From an uncultured Clostridia bacterium (GTDB lineage: Bacteria > Bacillota > Clostridia > TANB77 > CAG-508), in the NCBI GenBank assembly GCA_934141475.1, contig CAKPCG010000042.1, forward strand, positions 1 through 9,356: a stretch of DNA of 9,356 nucleotides, read 5' to 3'. Both the position numbers and the translations under genes were made by a program. Numbering within the stretch: the stretch's first letter is position 1; each line of letters opens with the position of its first letter. Positions 1 through 6,230 of the stretch are shown here, one piece after another. The notes under the pieces were generated by a model. That model saw only the letters and a list, made by a program, of their open reading frames with translations, was not told the origin of the DNA and searched no databases.

Positions 1-68
1 TCCTTTTTGGTTTGCTTGGAATATTGAACCGCTTATTTTTCAATAAAATAAATTTTCAAAACATATAA
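1..68 (+). other. Probable 3' end of an upstream plus-strand gene (frame undecided)
   Basis: Two plus-strand frames are open from the left edge. One ends at a TAA at 44-46 and would end in PFWFAWNIEPLIFQ. The other ends at a TAA at 66-68 and reads as hydrophobic, LFGLLGILNRLFF followed by a short polar tail. The plus-oriented hairpin at 81-113 suggests that a plus-strand gene ends here, but too little sequence is present to choose the frame or name a product. Confidence 0.3.
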
Positions 69-80
69 ATTACAATAGAT

Positions 81-113
81 AGGGCAGGTAATTAGTTGAA
101 AATTATCTGTCCT
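81..113 (+). terminator. Hairpin behind the upstream gene, overlapping the next promoter
   Basis: Arms at 81-93 and 101-113 pair over 13 bp with two G-U pairs and a 7-nt loop (94-100). The G-U pairs work only in RNA made from the plus strand; on the other strand they become A-C mismatches, so the hairpin is oriented to the plus strand. The tail (CTTTGTG) is a poor U-tract, so termination may be weak. The arms and loop span the -35 element of the promoter for the gene at 184. Confidence 0.45.
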
Positions 114-125
114 TTGTGATATAAT
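96..125 (+). promoter_or_regulatory. Promoter of the 184-1210 unit
   Basis: TTGAAA at 96-101 and TATAAT at 120-125 are separated by 18 bp, with an extended -10 TGA at 117-119. This is a near-consensus vegetative sigma-A promoter. Transcription would start near 132, leaving about 50 nt of leader before the gene at 184. The -35 lies in the loop and right arm of the hairpin at 81-113. Confidence 0.75.
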
Positions 126-183
126 GCAAACAATAATTAGTAAATTATCGCTTGGATTGAGTTTATGAAATGAGAGGTGTTTT

Positions 184-672
184 ATGAAAAAGAAAGTAAT
201 AATAGTAGTAGTAATTATAGTTTTAATGATTTTATTAGTTCCAATACCTTTTAAATTAAGAGATGGTGGTACAGTAGAATGGAAGTCTTTAACTTATTCA
301 ATAGCCAATGTTCATAGTATTTATGCAGTTGGAAATGAAAGTAATAAGTATGAGTTAGGATATAAAGAAGGAATAGTAATAAAAATCTTTAATATGACAG
401 TTTATAACAATACAAAGTATAGTCTTAAAGAAGAATTTGCAATTATAGACAACAGTAAAGAATTTGACTGTAACAACATTGAAGAAGAAATTTATAGAGA
501 TGATGAATATATTTATTATTTACCTTGTGAGAAAAGTCAGTATATAAAAGTAATATATGCACCTAATGAATACCAAGAGGGCTTAAAATCATCACTTGCA
601 GAGGGAAATATTAAAATAAGTGATTTAGATAAATTTAATATTGAATATATAAAAAAAGAAATTACAAATTAG
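184..672 (+). CDS. Small membrane-anchored or secreted protein of unknown function
   Basis: A 162-residue protein with a basic N-terminus (MKKK) and one hydrophobic segment at about residues 4-22, followed by a soluble domain that should face outward. The segment VPIPFKLRDGGTVEWKSL (about 19-36), just after the membrane anchor, resembles a recurrent motif I remember from uncharacterised clostridial proteins (IPFxLxDGGTVEY), so it probably belongs to that conserved hypothetical family. No catalytic motif is visible. The C-terminal half is rich in Glu, Asp and Tyr and has two Cys (about 96 and 118) that could pair. The start is supported by GAGAGGTG just upstream. It is first in a unit with the flavodoxin gene (37-bp gap, no terminator between them). 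Function is unknown; a lipoprotein is unlikely because no lipobox Cys follows the anchor. Confidence 0.8.
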   Translation: MKKKVIIVVVIIVLMILLVPIPFKLRDGGTVEWKSLTYSIANVHSIYAVGNESNKYELGYKEGIVIKIFNMTVYNNTKYSLKEEFAIIDNSKEFDCNNIEEEIYRDDEYIYYLPCEKSQYIKVIYAPNEYQEGLKSSLAEGNIKISDLDKFNIEYIKKEITN

Positions 673-709
673 AAACAGAAATTACAATTAAATAGAAAGG
701 ACTAGAAAT

Positions 710-1210
710 ATGAAAATAGCAATTGTGTATTCAAGTAATACAGGGAATACTAAAATTATAGCTGAAGCTATAAAAGAAGAATTAAGTAATGAAGATATAG
801 TTTATTTTGGAAAACCAGAAAATAACATAGAGGCTGATATATATATTGTGGGTTCTTGGACAGATAAAGGAAATTGTTCAAGTGAAATAAAAGAATTTTT
901 AACAAAATTAAATTACAAAAAAATTGCATATTTTGGAACAGCAGGTTTTGGAGGACAAGTAGAATATTATCAAACATTGTTTAATAGAGTAAAAAAAAAT
1001 ATAAATGATACAAATCAGATATTAGGATATTTTTATTGTCAGGGGAAAATGCCTATGAGTATTAGAGATAGATATGAACATTTAATAAAAGAAAATCCAG
1101 AAGATAAAAACCTTCAAGTTAGTATTAAAAACTTTGATGAAGCACTAGAACATCCAAATAAAGAAGATATTGAACAAGTTAAATTGTGGATAAAACATAT
1201 TATAAAATAA
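710..1210 (+). CDS. Flavodoxin family protein, BilS-like
   Basis: A 166-residue single-domain flavodoxin, a small FMN-binding electron carrier of the cytoplasm. The N-terminal beta strand runs into the FMN phosphate loop SSNTGNT (residues 8-14). The loop around VGSWTDKGN (47-55) and the strand-loop FGTAGFGG (75-82) would contact the isoalloxazine. The motif CQGKMPMSIRDRYE (110-123) is characteristic of the subgroup annotated as BilS, named after the flavodoxin that accompanies the bilirubin reductase BilR in gut Firmicutes. No bilR- or bilT-like gene lies next to it here, so a role in bilirubin reduction cannot be claimed; many BilS-like proteins stand alone. The start is set by GAAAGGA about 10 nt upstream. 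It is probably cotranscribed with the gene at 184. Confidence 0.9.
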   Translation: MKIAIVYSSNTGNTKIIAEAIKEELSNEDIVYFGKPENNIEADIYIVGSWTDKGNCSSEIKEFLTKLNYKKIAYFGTAGFGGQVEYYQTLFNRVKKNINDTNQILGYFYCQGKMPMSIRDRYEHLIKENPEDKNLQVSIKNFDEALEHPNKEDIEQVKLWIKHIIK

Positions 1211-1274
1211 ATTGGAAAAATGAAAATAAATATAGCAAGAGTGTCTGACTAGGATACTGAAATAGGAGTAAAAA

Positions 1275-1358
1275 TTGAAATATAAAATTGAAAAAAGCAT
1301 TGAAAAACGTGCATTAAATCTAAGACAGACTATAGAGAGTATACTAAAGTGCATTTAA
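1275..1358 (+). CDS. Possible 27-residue small protein with a TTG start
   Basis: AGGAG at 1264-1268 lies 6 nt before a TTG codon that opens a 27-codon frame ending in TAA. The peptide starts MKYKIEKSIEKRALN and is largely Lys, Glu, Ile and Leu, so it could form one amphipathic helix. It lies inside the region of the 12-bp inverted repeat 1293-1377, so its codons may only reflect a structured RNA. It is too short for family recognition and is listed only because the ribosome-binding site is good. Confidence 0.25.
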   Translation: MKYKIEKSIEKRALNLRQTIESILKCI

Positions 1359-1377
1359 CTTTTAATTCAATGCTTTT
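1293..1377. repeat. Perfect 12-bp inverted repeat around a 61-nt centre
   Basis: AAAAGCATTGAA at 1293-1304 is exactly complementary to TTCAATGCTTTT at 1366-1377. Inside, TTAAAT (1314-1319) can pair with ATTTAA (1353-1358), and GTGCATT occurs twice (1310 and 1350) as a direct repeat. The right arm ends in TTTT followed by ATAATAATT. It could be the terminator of the flavodoxin unit with a long, partly folded loop, a structured RNA, or the remnant of a miniature element. The sequence alone does not decide. Confidence 0.5.
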
Positions 1378-1398
1378 ATAATAATTAAATGAGAATTT

Positions 1399-1427
1399 TT
1401 GATTTTTAAAGTGATTTATGCTATAAT
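1399..1427 (+). promoter_or_regulatory. Promoter of the tubby/LURP-like gene
   Basis: TTGATT at 1399-1404 and TATAAT at 1422-1427 are 17 bp apart, with an extended -10 TGC at 1419-1421. Transcription would start near 1434. The first transcribed bases can form a small hairpin (AATACA 1435-1440, loop AAAG, TGTATT 1445-1450), which could protect the 5' end of the mRNA. GGAGGT at 1472-1477 then lies 6 nt before the ATG at 1484. Confidence 0.75.
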
Positions 1428-1483
1428 AAAAGGTAATACAAAAGTGTATTGTAGAAATAATACTATAAAATGGAGGTATTGAA

Positions 1484-2113
1484 ATGAAAAAGAAAGCTAT
1501 TCGGGTTATTGCAATTGTAGGAGTTGTTTGCTTATTGATTGGAGCATTTGTGCTGTCTGGGCATAAAAAGGACATTGGCTCTTGTACTGAATATGAATGT
1601 GATGTGAAGAATCTTCGGTTGTCAACAACAATAGAGATTGACAAAGAAAATGAAGACTTTGCAAGAGTAAAAGGTAACATATTCAGATTCGTTACAGATC
1701 CGCTGACAATGTATGATTTGAATGAGAAGAAAACTGCATACGCAGGAGATGACTATCATTTTATAGCACAAGACTCACATTCAATTTATGTGAATAATGC
1801 AGTATCTGTGGAGATGGTAGGATTGGTAAAGTTCTTTGGAGAATCATATGACATCTACAATAAGGATGGAGAAAAGATTGCCAATGTTACATTTAATGCT
1901 TTTAACACAAATGGTGAAATGTATGACACAGAAGGAAAGTTAATAGCAGATTATAATTCCAAGTTCTTCTTCAATGATTTTGATGTAAGGATTACAGATG
2001 ACTGTGAATTGGATGAAAAAACTGTCTTGATGATATTCTGTTCATATTACAGCGATCAGTCGGCAGATGCAAACGCATCAAGTAGCTCTTCAAGCAAAAA
2101 GAGTGGTTCGTAA
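1484..2113 (+). CDS. Membrane-anchored tubby-C / LURP-one-like domain protein
   Basis: A 209-residue protein with a basic start, one transmembrane helix at about residues 6-25, an outward-facing domain and a C-terminal Ser-rich tail (about 199-207). Residues about 62-190 read as a chain of short beta strands with the alternation seen in LURP-one/tubby C-terminal-like barrels: FRFVTDPLTMYDLN, then VKFFGESYDIYNKDGE, then NTNGEMYDTEGKLIADYNSK, ending in a hydrophobic strand VLMIFCSYY. The repeated 'I/MYD.dGe' turns are the strongest clue. The family is thought to bind membranes or act as a scaffold; no catalytic residue is expected. Cys34 and Cys39 lie just outside the membrane. The gene uses noticeably more G and C (codons such as CGG, CCG, CTG) than its neighbours, suggesting acquisition. 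It is followed by a terminator that includes its stop codon, then by an XRE regulator. Fold assignment is moderate; function unknown. Confidence 0.75.
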   Translation: MKKKAIRVIAIVGVVCLLIGAFVLSGHKKDIGSCTEYECDVKNLRLSTTIEIDKENEDFARVKGNIFRFVTDPLTMYDLNEKKTAYAGDDYHFIAQDSHSIYVNNAVSVEMVGLVKFFGESYDIYNKDGEKIANVTFNAFNTNGEMYDTEGKLIADYNSKFFFNDFDVRITDDCELDEKTVLMIFCSYYSDQSADANASSSSSSKKSGS

Positions 2114-2129
2114 CCACTTCTTTTGCTTG
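2091..2129 (+). terminator. Terminator overlapping the stop codon of the 1484 gene
   Basis: The arms 2091-2108 and 2112-2129 pair over 18 positions with one A-C mismatch and one G-U pair; the 3-nt centre includes the T of the TAA stop (2111-2113). The core AGTGGTT-CGT-AACCACT is preceded by an A-run and followed by TTCTTTTGCTT, the classic intrinsic terminator layout. Only 13 nt later comes the AGGAGG of the next gene, so that gene depends on read-through or on a promoter inside this one. Confidence 0.65.
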
Positions 2130-2156
2130 AAATGAAAACATAGGAGGATAATGAGT

Positions 2157-2579
2157 ATGCCTAATAATTTAGGAGAATTAATTGAGGTACAGCGGAAAAA
2201 ATTAGGTTTGCAACAAAAACAAGTAGCCAAGATGGTTGGTATAACTAATGTTTCTCTTTGCAAAGTTCAAACAGGAGAACGAAAATTGAGCAAAAAGAAA
2301 TTGAAGATACTGGCAGATGTCTTAAATGTCGATTATTTAAAAGTATTGGAATGTGCTGACTATGATGTTGAACTGGAAATAAAAGTATCTAAAAATCATA
2401 TTTTTCAGACAATGGATGAAGAAATAATGCTTTTATTAGATGGATTAACATCAGAAAGTGAAGACACAAAAATACTTAAAGAAATAATGGCTATTTTGTA
2501 TCGAGCAAACAAAAAAGACAAGGAAAGCATGGAAGATATGCTGAAATTATTAAAAGCAGGAGTTTATAACTCGAAGTAA
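2157..2579 (+). CDS. XRE-family helix-turn-helix regulator, first of two
   Basis: A 140-residue cytoplasmic DNA-binding protein. The N-terminal Cro/C1-type domain covers about residues 5-60. The first helix is LGELIEVQRKKLGL, the second and recognition helices are QKQVAKMVGITNVSLCKVQTG, and the closing segment is KLKILADVLNVDYLKVLE. The C-terminal half is acidic, probably helical and unrecognised; it may dimerise or bind a partner. The AGGAGG at 2142-2147 lies only 3 nt before the ATG at 2151 but 9 nt before the ATG at 2157, so 2157 is preferred. It follows the tubby/LURP gene by under 45 bp with a terminator between them, so it is likely expressed at a low level from the same promoter and could control that unit. 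A symmetric terminator follows. Confidence 0.85.
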   Translation: MPNNLGELIEVQRKKLGLQQKQVAKMVGITNVSLCKVQTGERKLSKKKLKILADVLNVDYLKVLECADYDVELEIKVSKNHIFQTMDEEIMLLLDGLTSESEDTKILKEIMAILYRANKKDKESMEDMLKLLKAGVYNSK

Positions 2580-2628
2580 AATGAAAAGCAATCTGGATAT
2601 AGATAATATACCTAGGTTGCTTTTCATT
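2580..2628. terminator. Bidirectional hairpin after the first XRE gene
   Basis: AATGAAAAGCAA (2580-2591) is exactly complementary to TTGCTTTTCATT (2617-2628), and the pairing continues inwards for about five more pairs, two of them G-U. The stem begins directly after the TAA. There is no extra U-tract beyond the arm, but the right arm itself contains CTTTTC. The near-perfect symmetry suits termination from either side. It marks the right end of the GC-richer block. Confidence 0.65.
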
Positions 2629-2637
2629 ATGTTTAAA

Positions 2638-2656
2638 ATATTTCTAACAGAAATAT
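2638..2656. promoter_or_regulatory. Palindrome before the second XRE gene, possible operator
   Basis: ATATTTCT (2638-2645) and AGAAATAT (2649-2656) form a perfect 8-3-8 inverted repeat about 75 bp before the start of the XRE gene at 2729. XRE repressors commonly bind such short palindromes in their own control region. The best promoter candidates downstream are weak (TATTCA 2671-2676 with TATATA 2694-2699, 17-bp spacer). Regulation by the adjacent protein is inferred. Confidence 0.35.
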
Positions 2657-2728
2657 AAAAACAAATAGTCTATTCAAAAAAATCTCTTTAAAATATATAC
2701 TGAAAATATTAGAAAAGGGAGTGATAAA

Positions 2729-3085
2729 ATGGAGCTAAAATCTATTGGTAGAAAAATAAAAGAACAAAGAGTTAAGAAAAACATATCACAAGAAGAGTTG
2801 GCAGAGATAGTAGATGTAACTCCATCATATATTAGCAATTTAGAGAGAGGTAACAGATTGGCAAGTTTAAAAACAACATTAGATATAGTTAATGCACTAG
2901 ATATGTCCTTCGATTACTTAATGTTAGAAAATATGAAAAATAATTCTAAAGAAATAAAAATAGATAAAAATTTAATTGAATTTAAAAATATATTAGAACA
3001 GATTGGAGATAAAGGCTTGATAGAAGAATATATTACATATTGTAGAGGAATTGCAAATTCGATGTTAGAAATAAAAAATAAATAA
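2729..3085 (+). CDS. XRE-family helix-turn-helix regulator, second of two
   Basis: A 118-residue cytoplasmic transcription factor. Residues 4-66 are a textbook Cro/C1-type domain: IGRKIKEQRVKKNIS, then QEELAEIVDVTPSYISNLERG with the recognition helix around PSYISNLERG (32-41), then LKTTLDIVNALDMSFDYLM. The tail from about residue 70 is charged and probably alpha-helical and may mediate dimerisation. AGGGAG lies 8-9 nt upstream of the ATG. It is a single-gene unit, with a terminator in front (2580-2628) and behind (3091-3127). It precedes the MFS-nucleotidase-MFS unit by about 180 bp and is the most natural candidate for its regulator, though no copy of its upstream palindrome was seen before that unit. 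Confidence 0.9.
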   Translation: MELKSIGRKIKEQRVKKNISQEELAEIVDVTPSYISNLERGNRLASLKTTLDIVNALDMSFDYLMLENMKNNSKEIKIDKNLIEFKNILEQIGDKGLIEEYITYCRGIANSMLEIKNK

Positions 3086-3090
3086 AAATG

Positions 3091-3127
3091 AAATGATAGT
3101 TATTAAATTAATAATTATCATTTTTTT
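3091..3127 (+). terminator. Intrinsic terminator of the second XRE gene
   Basis: Arms 3091-3104 and 3110-3123 pair over 14 bp with one G-U pair and a 5-nt loop, and the right arm runs into a seven-base T-run (3121-3127). The G-U pair forms only in plus-strand RNA, agreeing with the gene direction. It sits 6 bp after the stop codon. Confidence 0.85.
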
Positions 3128-3196
3128 ATTGCAAATAAACATAATGTTACGGATAGAAAAAATATGACAAATAGAAACAAAATTTATGAGATTTCG

Positions 3197-3225
3197 TTGT
3201 AAAAAAATGGTCGTTATGATAGAAT
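3197..3225 (+). promoter_or_regulatory. Promoter of the MFS-nucleotidase-MFS unit
   Basis: TTGTAA at 3197-3202 and TAGAAT at 3220-3225 are 17 bp apart, with an extended -10 TGA at 3217-3219. Transcription would start near 3232, only about 11 nt before the first in-frame ATG (3243) but about 35 nt before the ATG at 3267. This favours the later start, which also has a ribosome-binding site. Confidence 0.6.
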
Positions 3226-3266
3226 GACAATGTGAATTTAAAATGATGGAAATAAGGAAAAATACA

Positions 3267-4571
3267 ATGGAAGATAGAAAAAAATTAAATAAGATAAAAA
3301 GGAATAATGCAAAACTCTATCCAATATACAAAATGTTTTCTTGGGATTTATTATTCTTCTATTCAGTAGAATTTTTATTTTACACAATAACCAAGAAAGT
3401 TACTGCTTCAGAGATTTTAATAATAAATGGATTTTATTTATTGTTTAGAATCTTAATGCAAATACCTGCTGTAACAATTACAGATTCAATTGGAAAAAGA
3501 AAAAGCATAATATTAGGAAATATAATGTTGATTTTTTATATGCTGATTTTGATATTTGCACCAGGAGCAATCAGTATAATTATTGCAGATTTAATATTTG
3601 CTTTAGGATATGATATGAAAACAATAGCAGAATCTAATTTATTATATGATTCAGTATCTACAAGAGGTGGAGAAGGCTTATATTCAAAAATAGATGCAAA
3701 AGGTGGAAGTTGGTATTACATATTAGATGGTATAGCATCATTAACAGCAGGTTATTTATTTGTAATGAACAATTATATACCAATGTTGATATGCTTAGGA
3801 TTTATTATAATATCTACAGTATTATCGTTTAGATTTAAAGATGTATATGAAGTGAAAAAGTCAAATAATAAAAATGCAAAATTTTCTAATACACTAAGAG
3901 AATATAAAAATGATTTAAAAAGTTCTTTTAAATTCATTTTAAAATCAAAAAGAATGAAAGCATATGTGCTATTTCAAATAGCATTTTATAGCTTGATAGA
4001 AATAATAGATACATACAATAGTGATTTGCTTACTAATATCGGAATACCAGAGGAGCAGTTTTCAATGATATTTGCAATTTTAACTTTTATTGGTGGAATT
4101 TCACTTTCATTAAAGAAGCCGATAGAGAAAAAATTTGGGAATAGGACATTATCATTTATATCTCTTATGTATATAGGGGCATGTATTATAATAGGAATAA
4201 TATCTAGCTTATATGTAGGAACATCTATTATACCTATTATATTAGTTATGTTTGCAATGCAAAAATGCTGTACTTCAATATGGTATATATTAGAATATAA
4301 GTATTTAAAGAATTTTACAAAGGAAGAATCAAGAAATAAAATAACATTTGCTTATGAGTTTATAGGTGGAATAGCAGCTAGTATTTTTTCTGTAATAGGC
4401 GGATTATTATTAAAAGTAACAAATGTTGAAAATTCGTTTCTAATAGTAGGTCTATTATCATTGGCTATTATGGTTGTGGTTTTAGATTATATGAGAACAA
4501 GATTCGGATTAAAACCAGAAGAATATAAAAATGAAGATATTGAATTTGAAGACAATATACAAAGAAATTAA
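3267..4571 (+). CDS. Major facilitator superfamily (MFS) transporter
   Basis: An inner-membrane secondary transporter of 434 residues with about 12 hydrophobic helices. After a basic N-terminus (KKLNKIKRNNAKLYPIY) the first helix is WDLLFFYSVEFLFY. The loop between helices 2 and 3 carries DSIGKRKS, matching the MFS motif A (D-x-x-G-R/K-R/K). A basic cytoplasmic loop separates the two six-helix halves, and the tail is acidic (KPEEYKNEDIEFEDN). The substrate cannot be read from sequence; drug-efflux and nutrient MFS proteins share these features. The frame is open back to ATG 3243, but AAGGA at 3254-3258 lies 8 nt before ATG 3267, so 3267 is preferred. It is first in a three-gene unit, 9 bp from the nucleotidase-like gene, which suggests a linked job such as moving a nucleoside-like or phosphorylated compound. 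Confidence 0.9.
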   Translation: MEDRKKLNKIKRNNAKLYPIYKMFSWDLLFFYSVEFLFYTITKKVTASEILIINGFYLLFRILMQIPAVTITDSIGKRKSIILGNIMLIFYMLILIFAPGAISIIIADLIFALGYDMKTIAESNLLYDSVSTRGGEGLYSKIDAKGGSWYYILDGIASLTAGYLFVMNNYIPMLICLGFIIISTVLSFRFKDVYEVKKSNNKNAKFSNTLREYKNDLKSSFKFILKSKRMKAYVLFQIAFYSLIEIIDTYNSDLLTNIGIPEEQFSMIFAILTFIGGISLSLKKPIEKKFGNRTLSFISLMYIGACIIIGIISSLYVGTSIIPIILVMFAMQKCCTSIWYILEYKYLKNFTKEESRNKITFAYEFIGGIAASIFSVIGGLLLKVTNVENSFLIVGLLSLAIMVVVLDYMRTRFGLKPEEYKNEDIEFEDNIQRN

Positions 4572-4580
4572 GGTGAAAAT

Positions 4581-5168
4581 ATGAATATAGGAATTGATAT
4601 AGATAATACATTAACAGAAATTCAAGAAGAATTAAATAAAGCAGCATATGACTATGCAATAAAACTTGGAAAAAATATTAATAATGCTGAAAATCAATTA
4701 GAAGATATTAAAAATAATGGAGATGCTTATAAAAAGAAATTTGAATTTACATACGATGAATTAAAATACTTTTTAAAAGACATACAAGAAGAAATTACAA
4801 ATAAGGCTGAGCCTAGACCTGATGTTGTTGAAGTAATTAAGAAATTAAAAAAAAATGGGCATAAAATATTTATAGTAACAGCTAGAGATAGTGAGTTTCA
4901 TGATGATCCATATTTGTTGAGCAAAGATTGGTTAGACAAAAATAATATAGAATATGATAGATTGATAGTAAATGCAAGAGAAAAAGCGATAGTGTGTAAG
5001 CAAGAAAATATTGAATTATTTATTGATGACCAATTAAATAATTGCTTAGAGATTTCAAGAGCAGGTATAAAAGTCATAAGAATTACTGATGATGAAAACA
5101 GTAACGACCAAATAACAAATTTAAGTAATTGGCAAGAAATATATGAATTTATAGGAAATAACAAATAA
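4581..5168 (+). CDS. HAD-superfamily 5'-nucleotidase-like phosphatase (NT5C type)
   Basis: A 195-residue cytoplasmic HAD hydrolase, probably removing phosphate from a nucleotide or similar small molecule using Mg2+. Motif I is DIDNTL at 6-11: Asp6 is the nucleophile and Asp8 the acid/base. A helical cap insert follows (about 15-80) with many charged residues. Motif II is Thr100 in FIVTARD, motif III is probably Lys134 or Lys140, and motif IV is IDD (148-150), which holds the metal. The layout and length fit the 5'(3')-deoxyribonucleotidase NT5C/YqfW group; all core residues are present, so it should be active. AAGGTGA precedes the ATG. It lies 9 bp after one MFS gene and 15 bp before another, a tight operon. 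Exact substrate unknown. Confidence 0.88.
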   Translation: MNIGIDIDNTLTEIQEELNKAAYDYAIKLGKNINNAENQLEDIKNNGDAYKKKFEFTYDELKYFLKDIQEEITNKAEPRPDVVEVIKKLKKNGHKIFIVTARDSEFHDDPYLLSKDWLDKNNIEYDRLIVNAREKAIVCKQENIELFIDDQLNNCLEISRAGIKVIRITDDENSNDQITNLSNWQEIYEFIGNNK

Positions 5169-5183
5169 TGAATAGAGGATAAA

Positions 5184-6230
5184 ATGGGAGAAAAATTTGC
5201 AAAATTAAAAGATGAAAACAAGATACTAGTAATGTTAGCTTTTTTTAGTATTTCAAAAGGATTATGGGAAAACTTTAGACAGTTATGGCTACAAGATAAT
5301 AATTTAGATGTTACACAAATTAGTCAAATTTTAAGCATAGCGAGTCTATGTTGTGTAATTGCATTAATTGTCTTTTCTAAAAAATTATCTTTAAATAAGA
5401 TAAAAAGTGTACTATCATTTTCTATTTTTATGAAAGCTTTATGCTTATTAGTATTATATATTTTAAATCATAGTGGACAGACAGCTATTATAAATGGATT
5501 AGTAATACTTGATACAATATTTGAAAAAATAATAATAATTAGTATTTACCCATTTATAGTAACGATAAAAAAAGATGATAAATTATATAGTAAAAGAAAA
5601 TTAGTAGAGTATTTATTTAGTGATATAGGTGTTTTAGTGGGAGGAGTTGCTATAGGAAGGACATTAGGAAATTTCCTAATAAGCTATAATATATGTTTAC
5701 TTATTTCGATTATCTTTTTATTAATGGCATTTATAACGATTTTGAATATTAAGAAACCAGTTATTCAGAAAAAGTCAATAGAATTAAAAGAAACTTTAAA
5801 ATATATTTCTAAAGATAAGATTGTAAAAATATATGTATTAGATTATTTGATTGGAAATATAGCAATGAATACAGGATTAGGTTTAAAAATGTTAATGCTT
5901 ACAAATATTTTGAAATTTTCTGATAGTACAGCAACAAAATATTTATTATTGGTAGGCTTATTAGCAGATTTAATAGGAATAATAGTGTTAAAATATTTAA
6001 CTGGTAAAAACGATTATATTAGTATAAGTATAAAATTTGGAATAAGATTTTTATTATATAGTTTAGTATTTCTGACAAACAATTTAGTTGTATGTTTTGT
6101 GGCAATAACATGGTCGATCTTGATACAAACAGCTTATGAAAATATAACAGATGCACCATATATAAATAGAGTAGATAATGAATACCAAATGTTATTTACA
6201 AATATCAGATATATAATCATTTATGATTAG
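5184..6230 (+). CDS. Second MFS transporter, C-terminally truncated
   Basis: A 348-residue membrane protein with about ten hydrophobic segments, starting after a basic N-terminus with ILVMLAFFSISKGLWENF (about 14-31). It is a different subgroup from the first MFS protein of this unit: there is no clear motif A. The conserved-looking stretch TAYENITDAPYINRVDNEYQ (316-335) is the loop before helix 11. The protein then ends within NIRYIIIYD, where the family would continue with helices 11 and 12, about 50-60 residues more. None of the three frames after 6230 continues the protein, so a deletion or recombination junction is more likely than a simple frameshift. AGAGG (5174-5178) sets the start. 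Probably non-functional or altered; it may once have worked with the nucleotidase and first transporter. Confidence 0.8.
   Translation: MGEKFAKLKDENKILVMLAFFSISKGLWENFRQLWLQDNNLDVTQISQILSIASLCCVIALIVFSKKLSLNKIKSVLSFSIFMKALCLLVLYILNHSGQTAIINGLVILDTIFEKIIIISIYPFIVTIKKDDKLYSKRKLVEYLFSDIGVLVGGVAIGRTLGNFLISYNICLLISIIFLLMAFITILNIKKPVIQKKSIELKETLKYISKDKIVKIYVLDYLIGNIAMNTGLGLKMLMLTNILKFSDSTATKYLLLVGLLADLIGIIVLKYLTGKNDYISISIKFGIRFLLYSLVFLTNNLVVCFVAITWSILIQTAYENITDAPYINRVDNEYQMLFTNIRYIIIYD

Noticed and set aside
22..45. 7-bp inverted repeat TATTGAA/TTCAATA at the left edge
   Set aside because: Short AT-rich stem with a 10-nt loop and no U-tract; the hairpin at 81-113 is the better terminator.
657..687. 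11-bp direct repeat AGAAATTACAA spaced 20 bp across the end of the first gene
   Set aside because: Low-complexity AT-rich sequence with only two copies; most likely a chance or slippage duplication.
1221..1250. Short frame starting MKINIARVSD that resembles the start of a serine recombinase
   Set aside because: It stops after ten codons and nothing downstream in any frame continues a recombinase.
1145..1680. Long open frames on the minus strand over the flavodoxin end and the start of the LURP-like gene
   Set aside because: Phe/Ile/Ser-rich translations typical of the antisense of AT-rich genes; no ribosome-binding sites.
4898..5221. 107-codon minus-strand frame opposite the nucleotidase gene
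   Set aside because: Antisense shadow of a gene with all catalytic motifs on the plus strand.
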